A DNA stretch of 64,000 nucleotides from Brevundimonas bacteroides DSM 4726 (GCF_000701445.1 NZ_JNIX01000007.1:107501-171500), one strand, 5' to 3'; shown: positions 39,094 to 48,080, counted from the first letter of the stretch. The notes: a model not told the origin generated them from the letters alone. Numbers and translations: made by a program.

Positions 39094-39133
39094 AGGAACC
39101 CCATTGCAGCTTGAGTCGACCATGACCGCTGCG

Positions 39134-39152
39134 CCCGACAAAATCGGTCGGG
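39134..39152 (-). promoter_or_regulatory. WYL-regulon operator copy 4 (BREX promoter)
   Basis: CCCGAC-AAAATCG-GTCGGG, a perfect 6-7-6 inverted repeat, 40 bases before the chosen WGR start. It is the only such site in front of the BREX operon. It is about 21.3 kb from the WYL gene, so one regulator would act on both ends of the island. Confidence 0.75.
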
Positions 39153-39347
39153 TGGGGTTAAGATTGATTGCGTCTAACATATCTTATCGGAAGGGCTCGA
39201 TTTTGTTGGATCGATCCACGCCTGAGTGGTTTCGAGGGTAGGTCACAGCGTGGAATGTCCTTGACCCTAGCGCTGGCTGCGGAGGCCTGGCGATGAGCGT
39301 CTTAGGCTCTGAAATTGCACATCGGTATGAGGTGCGGATGGATGCGG

Positions 39348-39360
39348 GCTCCCGCACCCA
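39348..39360. other. attR core
   Basis: GCTCCCGCACCCA, identical to the tRNA-fMet 3' end (1056-1068). The sequence to its left is island DNA without tRNA structure. To its right begins the remnant recombinase 3' end, which resembles the region right of attL (attacctcac, then a similar terminator). Confidence 0.85.
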
Positions 39361-40014
39361 CCATTACCTCACACCGGTGAGGCCTTTCAAAAGCCCCGCT
39401 GCCACTGGCCACGGGGCTTTTGTGCGTCCGGGACCCGGCGTCGGACCCGCCGGAGATCCGAAGCCACCGCGCAAGGTTGCCGTGGATCTCCAGATCGAAC
39501 TGGCCCAGCCCCCCCGGGGGATGAACTCCATCCGCTCTATCAGCGCGCGCACGCCGTCACGGGCGTTCTCGCCATCGACGTCATCAAGAGCCTCACGGAG
39601 CTGCTCCGCCATGCGGCGATAGGCTTCGGCGACGCCATGATGCAGCGACAGCACCGCCGGCTCGTCACGCTCGGACAGCACGGTTTCGAGCTCTGCCCGA
39701 CAGGCCTTTAGAGGAAGGCTGCGCCGCTTGAGCTCCTCGATCTCCATGCCACCGTCGATGCACAGGGTCTGGGCCCGGTCCAGCTTGCAGGCGATCTCCG
39801 CTCGTTCCCGCTCCGTCGCGGCCCGTGCATTGAGGGTCTGACGCTGGCGATCGGCCGCTTCACGCTGGTCAGAGCTCACGGCTGCGGCGATAGCCTGCGG
39901 TGCAAGCAGTTTGGCGACAATGCCCTCCAGCACCCGGGCCTCAATGGTCTCTGCGGCAATCAGCTTCCTCTTGGTACACGTGCTGCGCTCTCGACCTCCC
40001 GACCGACTTCGCAA
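39361..40014 (-). pseudogene. Truncated second serine recombinase
   Basis: Encodes only the C-terminal part of a recombinase closely similar to the one at 1025-2665: STCTKRKLIAAETIEARVLEG matches TCSNKKIIAAPTVEARVLDG. The catalytic domain and zinc ribbon are missing. A frameshift lies near the C-run at about 39510; after it, the other frame continues the family pattern (GQFDLEIHGNLARWL). It marks an older element that used the same tRNA, and shows that the live recombinase inserted its element between the tRNA and this relic. Confidence 0.85.
39389..39421 (+). terminator. Relic copy of the tRNA-side terminator hairpin
   Basis: Arms aaaagccccg (39389-39398) and cggggctttt (39412-39421), matching the hairpin at 1097-1130 in stem and position relative to the att core. 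It probably belongs to the element end rather than to a gene here. Confidence 0.6.
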
Positions 40015-40126
40015 TCCTACGCAGCCTTGCCTCCGCTACGGGACGCCCCCATCCACACGGTGCACGCGGCATCCTTCGGTTGCGCAAGCCGACCATTCCG
40101 GGCCAAGTGGCGCGGGGAGACTGCGG

Positions 40127-41375
40127 TTGGATATCGGCGCTTTCATCGATCGCTGGAAAGACGCTCGCGGCGGCGTCGAGCGCGCCAACTATCAGATGTT
40201 CCTGTCGGAGTTTTGCGAGGCGCTGGACCTGCCGCGTCCCGATCCGGCCAGCGCCGACACGGCCTCAAACGACTAGGTCTTCGAGCGCGGCGTGAAAGGA
40301 CGCGAGTCCGAGGGTACGGCCTCCACCCTGCGGATCGACCTCTACAAGCGCGGCTGCTTCATCCTCGAGGCCAAGCAGTCCCGGGCCAGCCAGCGCGACG
40401 TCGGCTGTGTGTTCGAGGTCTATGCCGACTTCTCGGGCAGCTGCCGGGCCTACTCCCACTTCCCTGACCGCAAGGGCTTCCGCATCCGGCTGGAGGACCT
40501 GCGCGACCCCGAGGTCCAGGCCCGGCTCCGCGCCATCTGGACCGCCCCCCCAGTCGCTGGACCCGACCCGCGAGGCCGCCCGCATCACCCGCGACATCGC
40601 CAAACGCCTGGCCGAGGTCTCCAAGCGACTGGAGAGCAAGCATCCGCCCGAAGAGGGCGCCCTGTTCCTGATGCGCTGCATCTTCATCATGTTCGCAGAG
40701 GACGTGGACCTCCTGCCGAATGGCAGGTTCACCGATCTGCTGAAGGAACGGCTGGATGGGCCCGACGGCTTTGCGCCCATGCTGGCCGAGCTGTGGGGCA
40801 ATATGAATGCGCCCACCACGACGATCGCTTTTATTCCGTCTTCTGCGTCTGTCTGAAGCATACAATGTGCTGGAAAAAGTCCGGGCGGGGGCCGAGTGCT
40901 GATCCTCAAGGACCTGCACGACCAGATCAGCCGGGCGACCGCCGACGCCTATGGCTGGCCCCACGACCTGACCGACGAGCAGATCCTGGAAAAGCTGGTC
41001 GCCCTGAACGCCGAGCGCGCGGCGGAAGAGGCCGCGGGCCACGTCCGCTGGCTGCGCCCCGACTATCAGATCCCCCGCTTCGCCGATGGCGCCGGCGCGC
41101 CCAAGACGGGCGAGCTGGACCTCGGGGCCCAGGTCGTCGCCATCGACAAGGGATTGCCCGCCTTTCCCAAGGACAAGGGCGATCAGGTTATGGCCATCCG
41201 CGCCGTCCTCCAGAGCGCGTCCGCGCCGATGGACGCCGCCGCCGTGTCGCGCGCCTTCAAGGGCGGCGGGAAGAAGATCGAGCAGCGCGTCGTCCAGGCC
41301 CTCAACGCCCTGGTCCGCTACGCCGAGATCACCTCCCTGCCCGACGGCCGCTTCGCGGCGAAGCGGGCGGCGTGA
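40127..41375 (+). pseudogene. Decayed class I (type IIG-like) DNA methyltransferase gene
   Basis: The fragments match the start and the end of large restriction-modification methyltransferases. The N-terminus is FIDRWKDARGGVERANYQMF, then RIDLYKRGCFILEAKQS after an in-frame TAG at 40274-40276 where Tyr is expected. A frameshift follows in the C-run near 40545 (continuing TREAARITRDIAKRLAEVSK). The centre with the SAM and catalytic motifs is deleted near 40855. The C-terminal end follows from about 40896 (YGWPHDLTDEQILEKLVALN). Clearly inactive. Probably cargo of the older element whose recombinase remnant lies just to the left. Confidence 0.85.
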
Positions 41376-41421
41376 GCGGGGAGGGGACGCGTTCCCGCAT
41401 TTCGACAGGCGATGACGGATG

Positions 41422-42075
41422 CTAGAAGTTCACCGTCAGACCGACGAAAGGCGCATGGCCCACGCGGTCTTCGGCGTTGTCACGAATATCCTGCTGTCGC
41501 AGATAGCCGAGGCTGACATCGTAGCGACCATAGCTGCGCTCGAACCCGATGAAGGTTCGAAGGCCCGTGAGGCCGGTCTGGCCATCGGGCTCGGTGCTGC
41601 GCAGGGTGACGAAGACCTCTGCGTCGCCCGTCAGGGCCCAGCCGTCCTCGCTTTCGGTCAGGGGCACGGTCGTCCCGATCCTCTGGCGCAACCGCACGCC
41701 CGTATGGGGGTCGACGTCGACGAAGCGCTGCTCCAGCCGCGTGCGGAACTCCAGGGGGCCCCAGTCGTACCCGACCTGCTGCAGCAGGCGCACCTCGCGT
41801 TCGTCCGGCCCGTTCCAGCGGTGCTCCACGCCAACGCTCCACTCCCGGCCCGCGGTATCCTCGCGGTTGAGCCATAAGCGGGCGAAGTAGGTGTCATCGC
41901 GAGGGTCCTGTCGCAGCCGCTGGGCCGTCTCCAGTTCGACGGAGGTCCGCTCATCGACCGATTTGACGAAAGCCGGGTTGAACCAGATCTCGCCATCCTC
42001 GTCTTGGGCGAGGGCGGGAGCAGCCGAGGCCGAGGCGATGGCGAACGCAAGCGGGATGACTTTGAACGCAGACAT
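41422..42075 (-). CDS. DUF2490 outer-membrane beta-barrel protein
   Basis: 217 aa with a Sec signal peptide (MSAFKVIPLAFAIASASAAPALA, cleavage after about residue 23). Alternating hydrophobic strands follow and the protein ends in the terminal Phe (GLTVNF) typical of outer-membrane proteins. The pattern EIWFNPAFVKSVDERTSVEL fits DUF2490. Function unknown. It marks the return to chromosome-like genes after the element remnants. Confidence 0.85.
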   Translation of the reverse strand: MSAFKVIPLAFAIASASAAPALAQDEDGEIWFNPAFVKSVDERTSVELETAQRLRQDPRDDTYFARLWLNREDTAGREWSVGVEHRWNGPDEREVRLLQQVGYDWGPLEFRTRLEQRFVDVDPHTGVRLRQRIGTTVPLTESEDGWALTGDAEVFVTLRSTEPDGQTGLTGLRTFIGFERSYGRYDVSLGYLRQQDIRDNAEDRVGHAPFVGLTVNF

Positions 42076-42100
42076 AAGGTCGTCCTGAGCGAGAGAAAAC

Positions 42101-42125
42101 GGCGGCGATCCGGAAGATCGCCGCC
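42101..42125 (-). terminator. Rho-independent terminator of ompW
   Basis: Perfect 10-bp stem ggcggcgatc (42101-42110) / gatcgccgcc (42116-42125) with a 5-base loop. Read on the reverse strand it is followed by GTTTTC. It lies 45 bases after the ompW stop. Confidence 0.75.
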
Positions 42126-42170
42126 TGTGAAAGACGATGGCCGCAAGGCGAAAGCCCTGCGGGTCAAGGG

Positions 42171-42848
42171 TCAGAAGCGATAGCTGACGCCAGCGCTGAT
42201 CACCCAGGGATCAAGAGCGTGCTCTGTGAGCAGCGCAGTGGTCGAGCCGGCCCGGAACGTGGCGGTCGTATCGACGAAGTAGCGCTTGGCGTCGACGCTG
42301 AAACCGAGGCCGCGGTCGTTCAGCGGCATGTCGAACCCGGCCTGGAGCACAAAGCCGAACTCGTCGGACAGATCGACATCCGTCGCGCCCAAGGCGGCGG
42401 CGTCCGAGCCGACGTCTTCGCTGAAGATGAAGAAGTGAGTCACCCCGGCCCCGACGTAGGGCTTGAACCCGCCGTCCATCGCCCAGTGGTACTTGGCCGT
42501 CACGGTGGCGGGCAGGATGATCGCGTCGTCGATGAGGGCGGCACCCGCCAGGAGCCCTTCGCCTTCGACGTCATGAGGCGTGACGCAGCAGATGGTCTCG
42601 ACCGAGAACGACGGTGTGAAGAAGTATTCGATGGCTACGGTCGGAACGTAGGAGTCCGAGGCGCTGACCTGTGAGCCGGCCGGCAGGCCGATCGCGTCGG
42701 TGCGGACATCGGTGATTTCGCCGTCCGGCAGGACCGCGGTCACGAACCCCTTCACCTGGAAGCGGCCGTTGCGATCCTGAGCGGCGGCGGGCAAGGCGGA
42801 AAGGGCGGTGAGCGCGGCAAGGGACGCGCCGAGGGTGATCGACTTCAT
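42171..42848 (-). CDS. ompW: OmpW-family outer-membrane protein
   Basis: 225 aa from ATG at 42846-42848. The frame extends upstream, but the signal peptide MKSITLGASLAALTALSALP starts here. Mature features fit OmpW: FQVKGFVTAVLPDG, YVPTVAIEYFFTPSFSVE, KPYVGAGVTHFFIF and the C-terminal SAGVSYRF. An eight-stranded barrel with a hydrophobic channel, thought to take up small hydrophobic molecules and often induced in low oxygen. No FNR box is seen in front of it. Confidence 0.92.
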   Translation of the reverse strand: MKSITLGASLAALTALSALPAAAQDRNGRFQVKGFVTAVLPDGEITDVRTDAIGLPAGSQVSASDSYVPTVAIEYFFTPSFSVETICCVTPHDVEGEGLLAGAALIDDAIILPATVTAKYHWAMDGGFKPYVGAGVTHFFIFSEDVGSDAAALGATDVDLSDEFGFVLQAGFDMPLNDRGLGFSVDAKRYFVDTTATFRAGSTTALLTEHALDPWVISAGVSYRF

Positions 42849-42873
42849 GGGGTCTCCAAGGTGGAAGGAAGGG

Positions 42874-42907
42874 CGACCGGCCGCGCCAGGGGCTGCGCGG
42901 CCGGTCG
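42874..42907 (-). terminator. Long hairpin after the 42917 gene
   Basis: 13-bp arms cgaccggccgcgc (42874-42886) and gcgcggccggtcg (42895-42907) with an 8-base loop. On the reverse strand the tail reads CCCTTCCTTCC, not a clean T-run, so it may be a terminator or an mRNA-stabilising structure between the secreted-protein gene and ompW. Confidence 0.5.
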
Positions 42908-42916
42908 GACGCGCCG

Positions 42917-43537
42917 TCAGTTCGGCGCGTAGGGCAGGGAGGAGTGGTGCAGCACGATGCGCAGAGCGCCGTTGCTGTCGCGCACCCAGCCCCACGTCTT
43001 GTCGACCGTGGTCACTTCGCCGTCGCTGTTTGTCAGCATGACGTTGCCGGTCGAAATAGCGGTCGTGCCGTTGATGACGATGGCGGCGTTGTCGATCTCA
43101 TACGAACGCCAGCCTTTCAGCGCGAAGCCGGTGTCGCCGGCGAAACGGCTGTTGCCGCCGACGAAGTACGCGAGGGCCCCTTCGCGGGTCGTGCGGAAGG
43201 TCTGCTCACCGTGAGCCAGGGTCGGCTTGAAGGCGACCGGGCCGAGGTTGTAGCCGTAGGCGCTGTCCAGCACCTGACCGGCCAGACGGGTGGCGGCGGC
43301 CTGGCCGTTACGCTCGTACTCGGTGGCAATGGCGACCAGGGCCTCGCCCCAAGCGCGTTGGGCGGCCTCGACTTCGGCGACGGTGATCGGGGCGGTCGCG
43401 GCAGCGGTGGACGCCGTCACGTTGGCCACGGCATAGGCATCGCGCGAGGCCGGCGCTTGGGAGGCCCCCGGCTGAGCCACGACGGCGCCAGCGGCCAGCA
43501 GGGCGGCCACGGCGGTGAGGGTGAAGATCTTGCGCAT
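42917..43537 (-). CDS. Secreted NTF2/SnoaL-like small protein
   Basis: 206 aa with a signal peptide (MRKIFTLTAVAALLAAGAVVA, cleavage near residue 21). The mature part has a helical start (EVEAAQRAWGEALVAIATEY), then strands with VINGTTAISTGNVML and DKTWGWVRDSNGALRIVLHH, the layout of NTF2-like folds. The exact family is not certain. Proteins of this kind in alphaproteobacteria are periplasmic and of unknown role. Transcribed toward ompW, 68 bases away. Confidence 0.65.
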   Translation of the reverse strand: MRKIFTLTAVAALLAAGAVVAQPGASQAPASRDAYAVANVTASTAAATAPITVAEVEAAQRAWGEALVAIATEYERNGQAAATRLAGQVLDSAYGYNLGPVAFKPTLAHGEQTFRTTREGALAYFVGGNSRFAGDTGFALKGWRSYEIDNAAIVINGTTAISTGNVMLTNSDGEVTTVDKTWGWVRDSNGALRIVLHHSSLPYAPN

Positions 43538-43635
43538 CGGATCGTCCTTGTCTGAGGGCCGCAGAAGGCGGCGACGGACTGAAAATGCCCACGGCTCCGC
43601 TTGCGCACATCAGCCTGACGGCATGCCGGAGGACC

Positions 43636-43651
43636 TATGCCGTTCGGCATA
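43636..43651. promoter_or_regulatory. 16-bp palindrome in a divergent promoter region
   Basis: TATGCCG-TT-CGGCATA, a perfect inverted repeat 28 bases before the histidine kinase start, in the space between divergent genes. A related GCATGCCGG lies just upstream (43621). It looks like the binding site of a dimeric regulator, possibly the LuxR-type response regulator at 44800. Confidence 0.55.
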
Positions 43652-43679
43652 CGACGCGGCCGATATTGTGGAATAGAAG

Positions 43680-44798
43680 ATGTCGGTGTTGCCAGAGCCG
43701 AACCGCATGCCCGACGACATCGCTCCCCCCGCTCTCGACCTACGTTCGCTCTTCCGAGACTCGGAGGCGCGCGCCGCGCGTCTGAAGCTGCTCATCGAGG
43801 TCAGCCGCGACCTCGCCGCCGCGGACGGCGAGGGTCTCGCCGCAGCCGTCGAGCGCGCGGCCCAGAGGGCGGCCCTGTTCGCGGGATATGCAGCCGGTGG
43901 ACTGGGAGTCGCCCCGGCACCTGCGCCCGACGGGGCCTTGGTCATTCCCTTGTCGGCCCTTTCCGAACGCGGACGCGAGGGCGTCAGCCTCACCTTCTCG
44001 ACGCCCTTGAATCCGGCGGCCATTTCCAGTCAGGAGGACGCTGACGCTCTCCGCCTCATGGTCGAAATGATCGAGGCGCGACTGATCGTGGATCTGCAGA
44101 GGCGTAAGGAAGCCGAGCTCCTCGAGCGACTGGAACGTCGCGAGAAGGCGTTGGAGCAGGTTCTGTCGCGGGTGGTCACGGCCCAGGAAGGCGAACGGGC
44201 GGCGATCTCGGCGGATTTGCACGACGGCGTGGCCCAACAGGTCGCCGCGTTGCACCGGCGTCTGGAGTTGGTCCACCTCGATCTGACGCCGCATGATCCG
44301 CGCATGGCCTCAGAGATCGAGGCCCTTATCGGCGTGGCGCGAAAGGCGGTTTCCGATCTGCGAGGCGTGATCGCCGGTCTGCGACCGCTTAGTCTGGACG
44401 ACCTTGGCGTGGCCGCCGCCCTGCGCGAGGAAGCCCGTCGGCTGGAGGCCGTCGGCCATATCGTCCACATCACCGATCGCATCGGACGGCGTCTGCCAGA
44501 ATGGCTTGAGACCCTGCTGTTCCGGGTCGCTCAGGAGGCGTTCAACAACGTCGGCAAGCACGCTCCGGGCGCGACGGTCGATCTAGACCTCGCGATCATA
44601 CCCGATCGAGGTGATGTCGTGCTGACCATCGAGGACGCCGGGCGTGAGCGGCGCTCAGCGTCTACCCCCGACCAGACGCCGCGGTTCGGTCTGGACATGA
44701 TGCGCGAACGCCTTCTGGCGGTGGCGGGCGTGCTGGAGGCCGGCCCGACGCCGCAGGGTTACAGGATCCGGGCCGTCGTGCCGATGGCAGGGAATTGA
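43680..44798 (+). CDS. NarX/DesK-type sensor histidine kinase
   Basis: 372 aa. The N-terminal part is soluble, a possible degenerate GAF (about 30-135). A coiled coil (about 135-165) leads to a HisKA_3 box ISADLHDGVAQQVAAL with phospho-His near 181. The HATPase domain follows (about 275-370) with FRVAQEAFNNVGKHA. No transmembrane segment, so it senses a cytoplasmic signal or partner. It forms a pair with the NarL-type regulator one base downstream. Confidence 0.9.
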   Translation: MSVLPEPNRMPDDIAPPALDLRSLFRDSEARAARLKLLIEVSRDLAAADGEGLAAAVERAAQRAALFAGYAAGGLGVAPAPAPDGALVIPLSALSERGREGVSLTFSTPLNPAAISSQEDADALRLMVEMIEARLIVDLQRRKEAELLERLERREKALEQVLSRVVTAQEGERAAISADLHDGVAQQVAALHRRLELVHLDLTPHDPRMASEIEALIGVARKAVSDLRGVIAGLRPLSLDDLGVAAALREEARRLEAVGHIVHITDRIGRRLPEWLETLLFRVAQEAFNNVGKHAPGATVDLDLAIIPDRGDVVLTIEDAGRERRSASTPDQTPRFGLDMMRERLLAVAGVLEAGPTPQGYRIRAVVPMAGN

Positions 44799-44799
44799 G

Positions 44800-45420
44800 A
44801 TGCGCATTCTGATCGCGGACGATCATGAACTGACGCGCGCGGGCCTGCGGGCAGTCATTGACCGGGAGGCCGACCTGCAAGTGGTGGCCGAAGCCGCCGC
44901 TGCGGAGGTGGCTGTCGATCGATGCGCCGCGGGCGACATCGACCTGGCGATCCTCGACATTCGCTTCGGCGCCGGCATGACCGGAATTGAAGCCGCGCGG
45001 CACGTGCTTGAGGCTGGCTCGGCGCGGGTGCTTTTGCTGACGCTGCACGACACTGCCGAATATGTTCGCAGCGCTGTTTCGGCCGGAGTGACCGGCTACG
45101 TGTTGAAGGACGCGGGACGTGAGGAACTTCTGCACGCCATCCGGGCTGTGGGGGGCGGGCGTACGGCTTTGCCTGGCGATCTGCTGCGTCTGGCACTCGC
45201 ACGCGCGACGGGGCCCAGCGACAGCGATCTGGCGCGCCTGACTCCCCGCGAGATCCAGGTGCTGACTCTTATCCGCAGCGGGCTGACCAATAAGGCGATC
45301 GCGCGCGAACTCGGCATCGGACCGGGGACTGTCAAGGTTCATGTTGAGAAGGTCATCGCCAAGCTTGGCGTCAGCGATCGAACCCAGGCTGCGGTCTTCG
45401 CTGCGCGAGCCTTGCCGTGA
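44800..45420 (+). CDS. NarL/FixJ-family response regulator
   Basis: 206 aa. Receiver domain with Asp7, Asp8 and phospho-acceptor Asp53 (LAILDIRF), Thr near 85 and Lys near 106 (YVLKDAG). C-terminal LuxR-type HTH: LTPREIQVLTLIRSGLTNKA and GPGTVKVHVEKVIAKLGV. Directly follows its presumed kinase, and its stop overlaps the GTG of the next kinase (GTGA), so three genes are translated together. Confidence 0.92.
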   Translation: MRILIADDHELTRAGLRAVIDREADLQVVAEAAAAEVAVDRCAAGDIDLAILDIRFGAGMTGIEAARHVLEAGSARVLLLTLHDTAEYVRSAVSAGVTGYVLKDAGREELLHAIRAVGGGRTALPGDLLRLALARATGPSDSDLARLTPREIQVLTLIRSGLTNKAIARELGIGPGTVKVHVEKVIAKLGVSDRTQAAVFAARALP

Positions 45421-47351
45421 TCGGGTCCGGCGCGGGTCGGGCCTGGGCCGATCTCGGCCTGGGCGCCAAGGGACTGATCGTCGTCGCCCTGCCGCTGGCC
45501 ATCCTGCTGTCGGGGATCGGGGCCTTGCATCTGTCTGGCCGGGCCGAAGCGGAGGCGGAGGCGCGAGTGCGCCTGACCTTCGCGATCCAGAGGGACATCC
45601 ACGAGGTTCACGCCCTGCTGGCCGAGGCGGCGAGCGGCGTTCGCGGTTATCGTCTGACCGGGCGGCGGGCCTTCCTGGAGCCTTATGTAAAGGCCGAGGC
45701 CTTGCTGCCCCAGACGCTGGACCGGCTGCGACGGACCGCCCAGGACCCCGAGATCCGTCAACGCCTGAGGCGGGTAGACGCCCTGGTGATTCAGAAGCGC
45801 GATGGCCTGGCCCAGCTCGCCGCCATGCCGGGCGCGGGCACGGCTGCCGGGATCGAGGCTGCCGAGGTCGCCAATGCCCTGGTGGCTAACAAGGCGGTGC
45901 TGGACGCGCTGCGGGCCGAGATCGACGCCATGCAGCGCCGCGAGCGCGAGCTGCTTGAACAGCGCCAGGACCAGGCGGACTCCGAGCGTCGCCGCACCTG
46001 GACCCTGACCGCGGTCATGGCGGGGATTGGCCTGCTCGGGGGCCTGGCGGCGGCGCAGTTGTTGTTCACCGGCATCGTGCGCCGTGTCCGCGGGCTGGAG
46101 CGCGACGCCGAACGTCTGGAGCGGGGCGAACCCCTGACGCTCGCCGACGAGGCCCAGGATGAGATTGGCCGCCTGGCCCGGCGCCTGGGCCAGGCCAGTG
46201 ATCTGCTGCGCTCACGCGAGGCCGCCCTGCGCGAAGGCGAGGAACGCTATCGCCGCGTCATCGAGGGCGTGCGCGACTATGGCATCTTCGCCCTCGACAT
46301 CGATGGCAACGTCGTCAGCTGGAACACCGGGGCCGAACGGATCAAGGGCTGGAGCGCCGACGAAATCCTGGGTCGCCACTTCTCGACCTTCTATCCGCCC
46401 GAGGCACGCGAGGAGACGCCGGCCCGCCTGCTCGACACCGCTCGTCGCGAGGGCCGGGTTGAGGACGAGGGCTGGCGGGTCCGCCGCGACGGCGGCCGCT
46501 TCTGGGCCAATGTCGTCATCACCGCCTTGCATGACGAAGCGGGAACCCTGACGGGGTTCTCCAAGGTCACCCGCGATGTCACCGAGCGCCGCCTGGCGGA
46601 AGAGGCGCTCGGCCATGCCCGCGCCGAGGCCGAGCGCGCCAGCCGCGCCAAGAGCGAGTTCCTGTCGCGCATGAGCCATGAGCTGCGCACGCCACTGACG
46701 GCCATTCTGGGTTTCAACCAGCTGCTCGGCATGGACCGGGAGATGCTGAGCGAGGACCAGCGTCATGCGGTGGATCAGATCGCCAAGGCCGGCGGGCACC
46801 TGCTGGCCATGATCGAGGAAGTGCTGGACATCGCCCGGATCGAGGCGGGCGGTCATGCGCTGACCCTCGACTTGATCGAGATCGATCCCCTGATTGAGGA
46901 TGTACACGACCTGATTGCGCCGCAGGTCCAGGCGGCCGGGGTCGAGGTTCGTCGATCAGGAGACGCCGCGGTGCGGGCGACCGCTGACCGACGGGCGACC
47001 ATTCAGATCCTCTTGAACCTGGTCTCGAACGGCTTGAAGTACGGTTCGGCGGGCGGTGTGATCACCCTCAACGTAGTCGATGATCGGGACGGTGTGCGCA
47101 TCGAAGTGATCGACGAAGGGTCTGGCGTGCCGCCCGCCATGGTCGATCGTCTGTTCACGCCGTTCGATCGCCTCGACGCGGAGCGTTGGAGCGGGGTCGA
47201 AGGATCCGGCCTGGGCCTGGCGCTGTCGCGCGGCCTGGCTCAGGCGCAGGGCGGTGATCTGATCTATCGGGCGCGCTCTGATCGACCGGGCGCGATCTTC
47301 GTGCTGAGCCTCAGCGCCCCGCAGCCTTCGAGACAAGGTGTAAGTCCATGA
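45417..47351 (+). CDS. Membrane sensor histidine kinase, CHASE3-HAMP-PAS
   Basis: 644 aa from GTG at 45417. TM1 about 17-40, a periplasmic CHASE3 sensor (about 40-190, with the helical GVRGYRLTGRRAFLEPY signature), TM2 about 196-222, HAMP, PAS (about 275-400, GWSADEILGRHFSTFYPPE), a HisKA box MSHELRTP (His about 420) and HATPase (NLVSNGLKYG, EGSGLGLALS). CHASE3 kinases respond to extracytoplasmic cues. Overlaps the receiver gene behind it by ATGA. Confidence 0.92.
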   Translation: MIGSGAGRAWADLGLGAKGLIVVALPLAILLSGIGALHLSGRAEAEAEARVRLTFAIQRDIHEVHALLAEAASGVRGYRLTGRRAFLEPYVKAEALLPQTLDRLRRTAQDPEIRQRLRRVDALVIQKRDGLAQLAAMPGAGTAAGIEAAEVANALVANKAVLDALRAEIDAMQRRERELLEQRQDQADSERRRTWTLTAVMAGIGLLGGLAAAQLLFTGIVRRVRGLERDAERLERGEPLTLADEAQDEIGRLARRLGQASDLLRSREAALREGEERYRRVIEGVRDYGIFALDIDGNVVSWNTGAERIKGWSADEILGRHFSTFYPPEAREETPARLLDTARREGRVEDEGWRVRRDGGRFWANVVITALHDEAGTLTGFSKVTRDVTERRLAEEALGHARAEAERASRAKSEFLSRMSHELRTPLTAILGFNQLLGMDREMLSEDQRHAVDQIAKAGGHLLAMIEEVLDIARIEAGGHALTLDLIEIDPLIEDVHDLIAPQVQAAGVEVRRSGDAAVRATADRRATIQILLNLVSNGLKYGSAGGVITLNVVDDRDGVRIEVIDEGSGVPPAMVDRLFTPFDRLDAERWSGVEGSGLGLALSRGLAQAQGGDLIYRARSDRPGAIFVLSLSAPQPSRQGVSP

Positions 47352-47779
47352 AGATCGTCCCGGAGGATACGGCTCTCAAGACCGCCCGAATCCTGGCCGT
47401 CGATGACGAAGCTGCCAATCTCAGCCTGGTCGAGCGTGCGTTTCGGCGCGAAGGCTTCGGCACTGTCGTGACCTTTTTGAACGGCCATGATGCCTTGGTG
47501 GACTTCGCCGCGTCGACGCCGGATCTGGTCCTCCTCGACCTGATGATGCCAGGGGTCGACGGCTATGAGCTGCTGGAGAGTTTTCGGCGTCTGACCCCCG
47601 CAACCGAATACCTGCCCATCCTGGTGCTGACGGCGGATTCGACCATGAACGCCAGGCTTCGGGCATTGTCTCTCGGGGCCAATGACCTGCTGCTGAAGCC
47701 CTATGACGTGGGCGAATTGCTCATGCGTAGCTGGGTCCTGCTCGACACCCGTCGGCGATTTCTCACGGTTCGAGGGTGA
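47348..47779 (+). CDS. Single-domain receiver (response regulator)
   Basis: 143 aa. One receiver domain only: Asp19/Asp20 (AVDDE), phospho-Asp64 (LLDLMMPG), Thr near 98 (VLTADS) and Lys near 117 (LLKPYD). No output domain, so it probably passes phosphate to another protein or modulates the kinase. ATGA overlap with the CHASE3 kinase gene. Confidence 0.9.
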   Translation: MKIVPEDTALKTARILAVDDEAANLSLVERAFRREGFGTVVTFLNGHDALVDFAASTPDLVLLDLMMPGVDGYELLESFRRLTPATEYLPILVLTADSTMNARLRALSLGANDLLLKPYDVGELLMRSWVLLDTRRRFLTVRG

Positions 47780-48080
47780 TCTGCGCGAGACGCCACCTTG
47801 TGGCGCGCATCGCCGACATGACTGAGGTTGTCGGATGGCAGCTCAGACGTGACATGGGCGCGTTTTCCATAAGCATATGTGATGGCCTTCATCCCAACTT
47901 CTGATTTTGAGTATGTACTGGTCTGTGCTGATCTGACTTCGCGGACCGGGCCCCTCTGACGATCATGGTGATCGTGATGTCGGACCGCATCGGGTGCGCT
48001 CGATGAGGGGTCCGGCGCTGTGTCGAACAGCCGACGATCCCGTCTACAGGCGCTCTCCGACCTGAAAGGAGAGGCAGACC
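47780..48080. other. Intergenic, no gene seen
   Basis: About 300 bases. Somewhat AT-richer around 47860-47935 than its flanks, and it probably contains the promoter for the 34-aa ORF and the TerB-like gene. No FNR box, terminator or clear repeat found. Confidence 0.5.
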
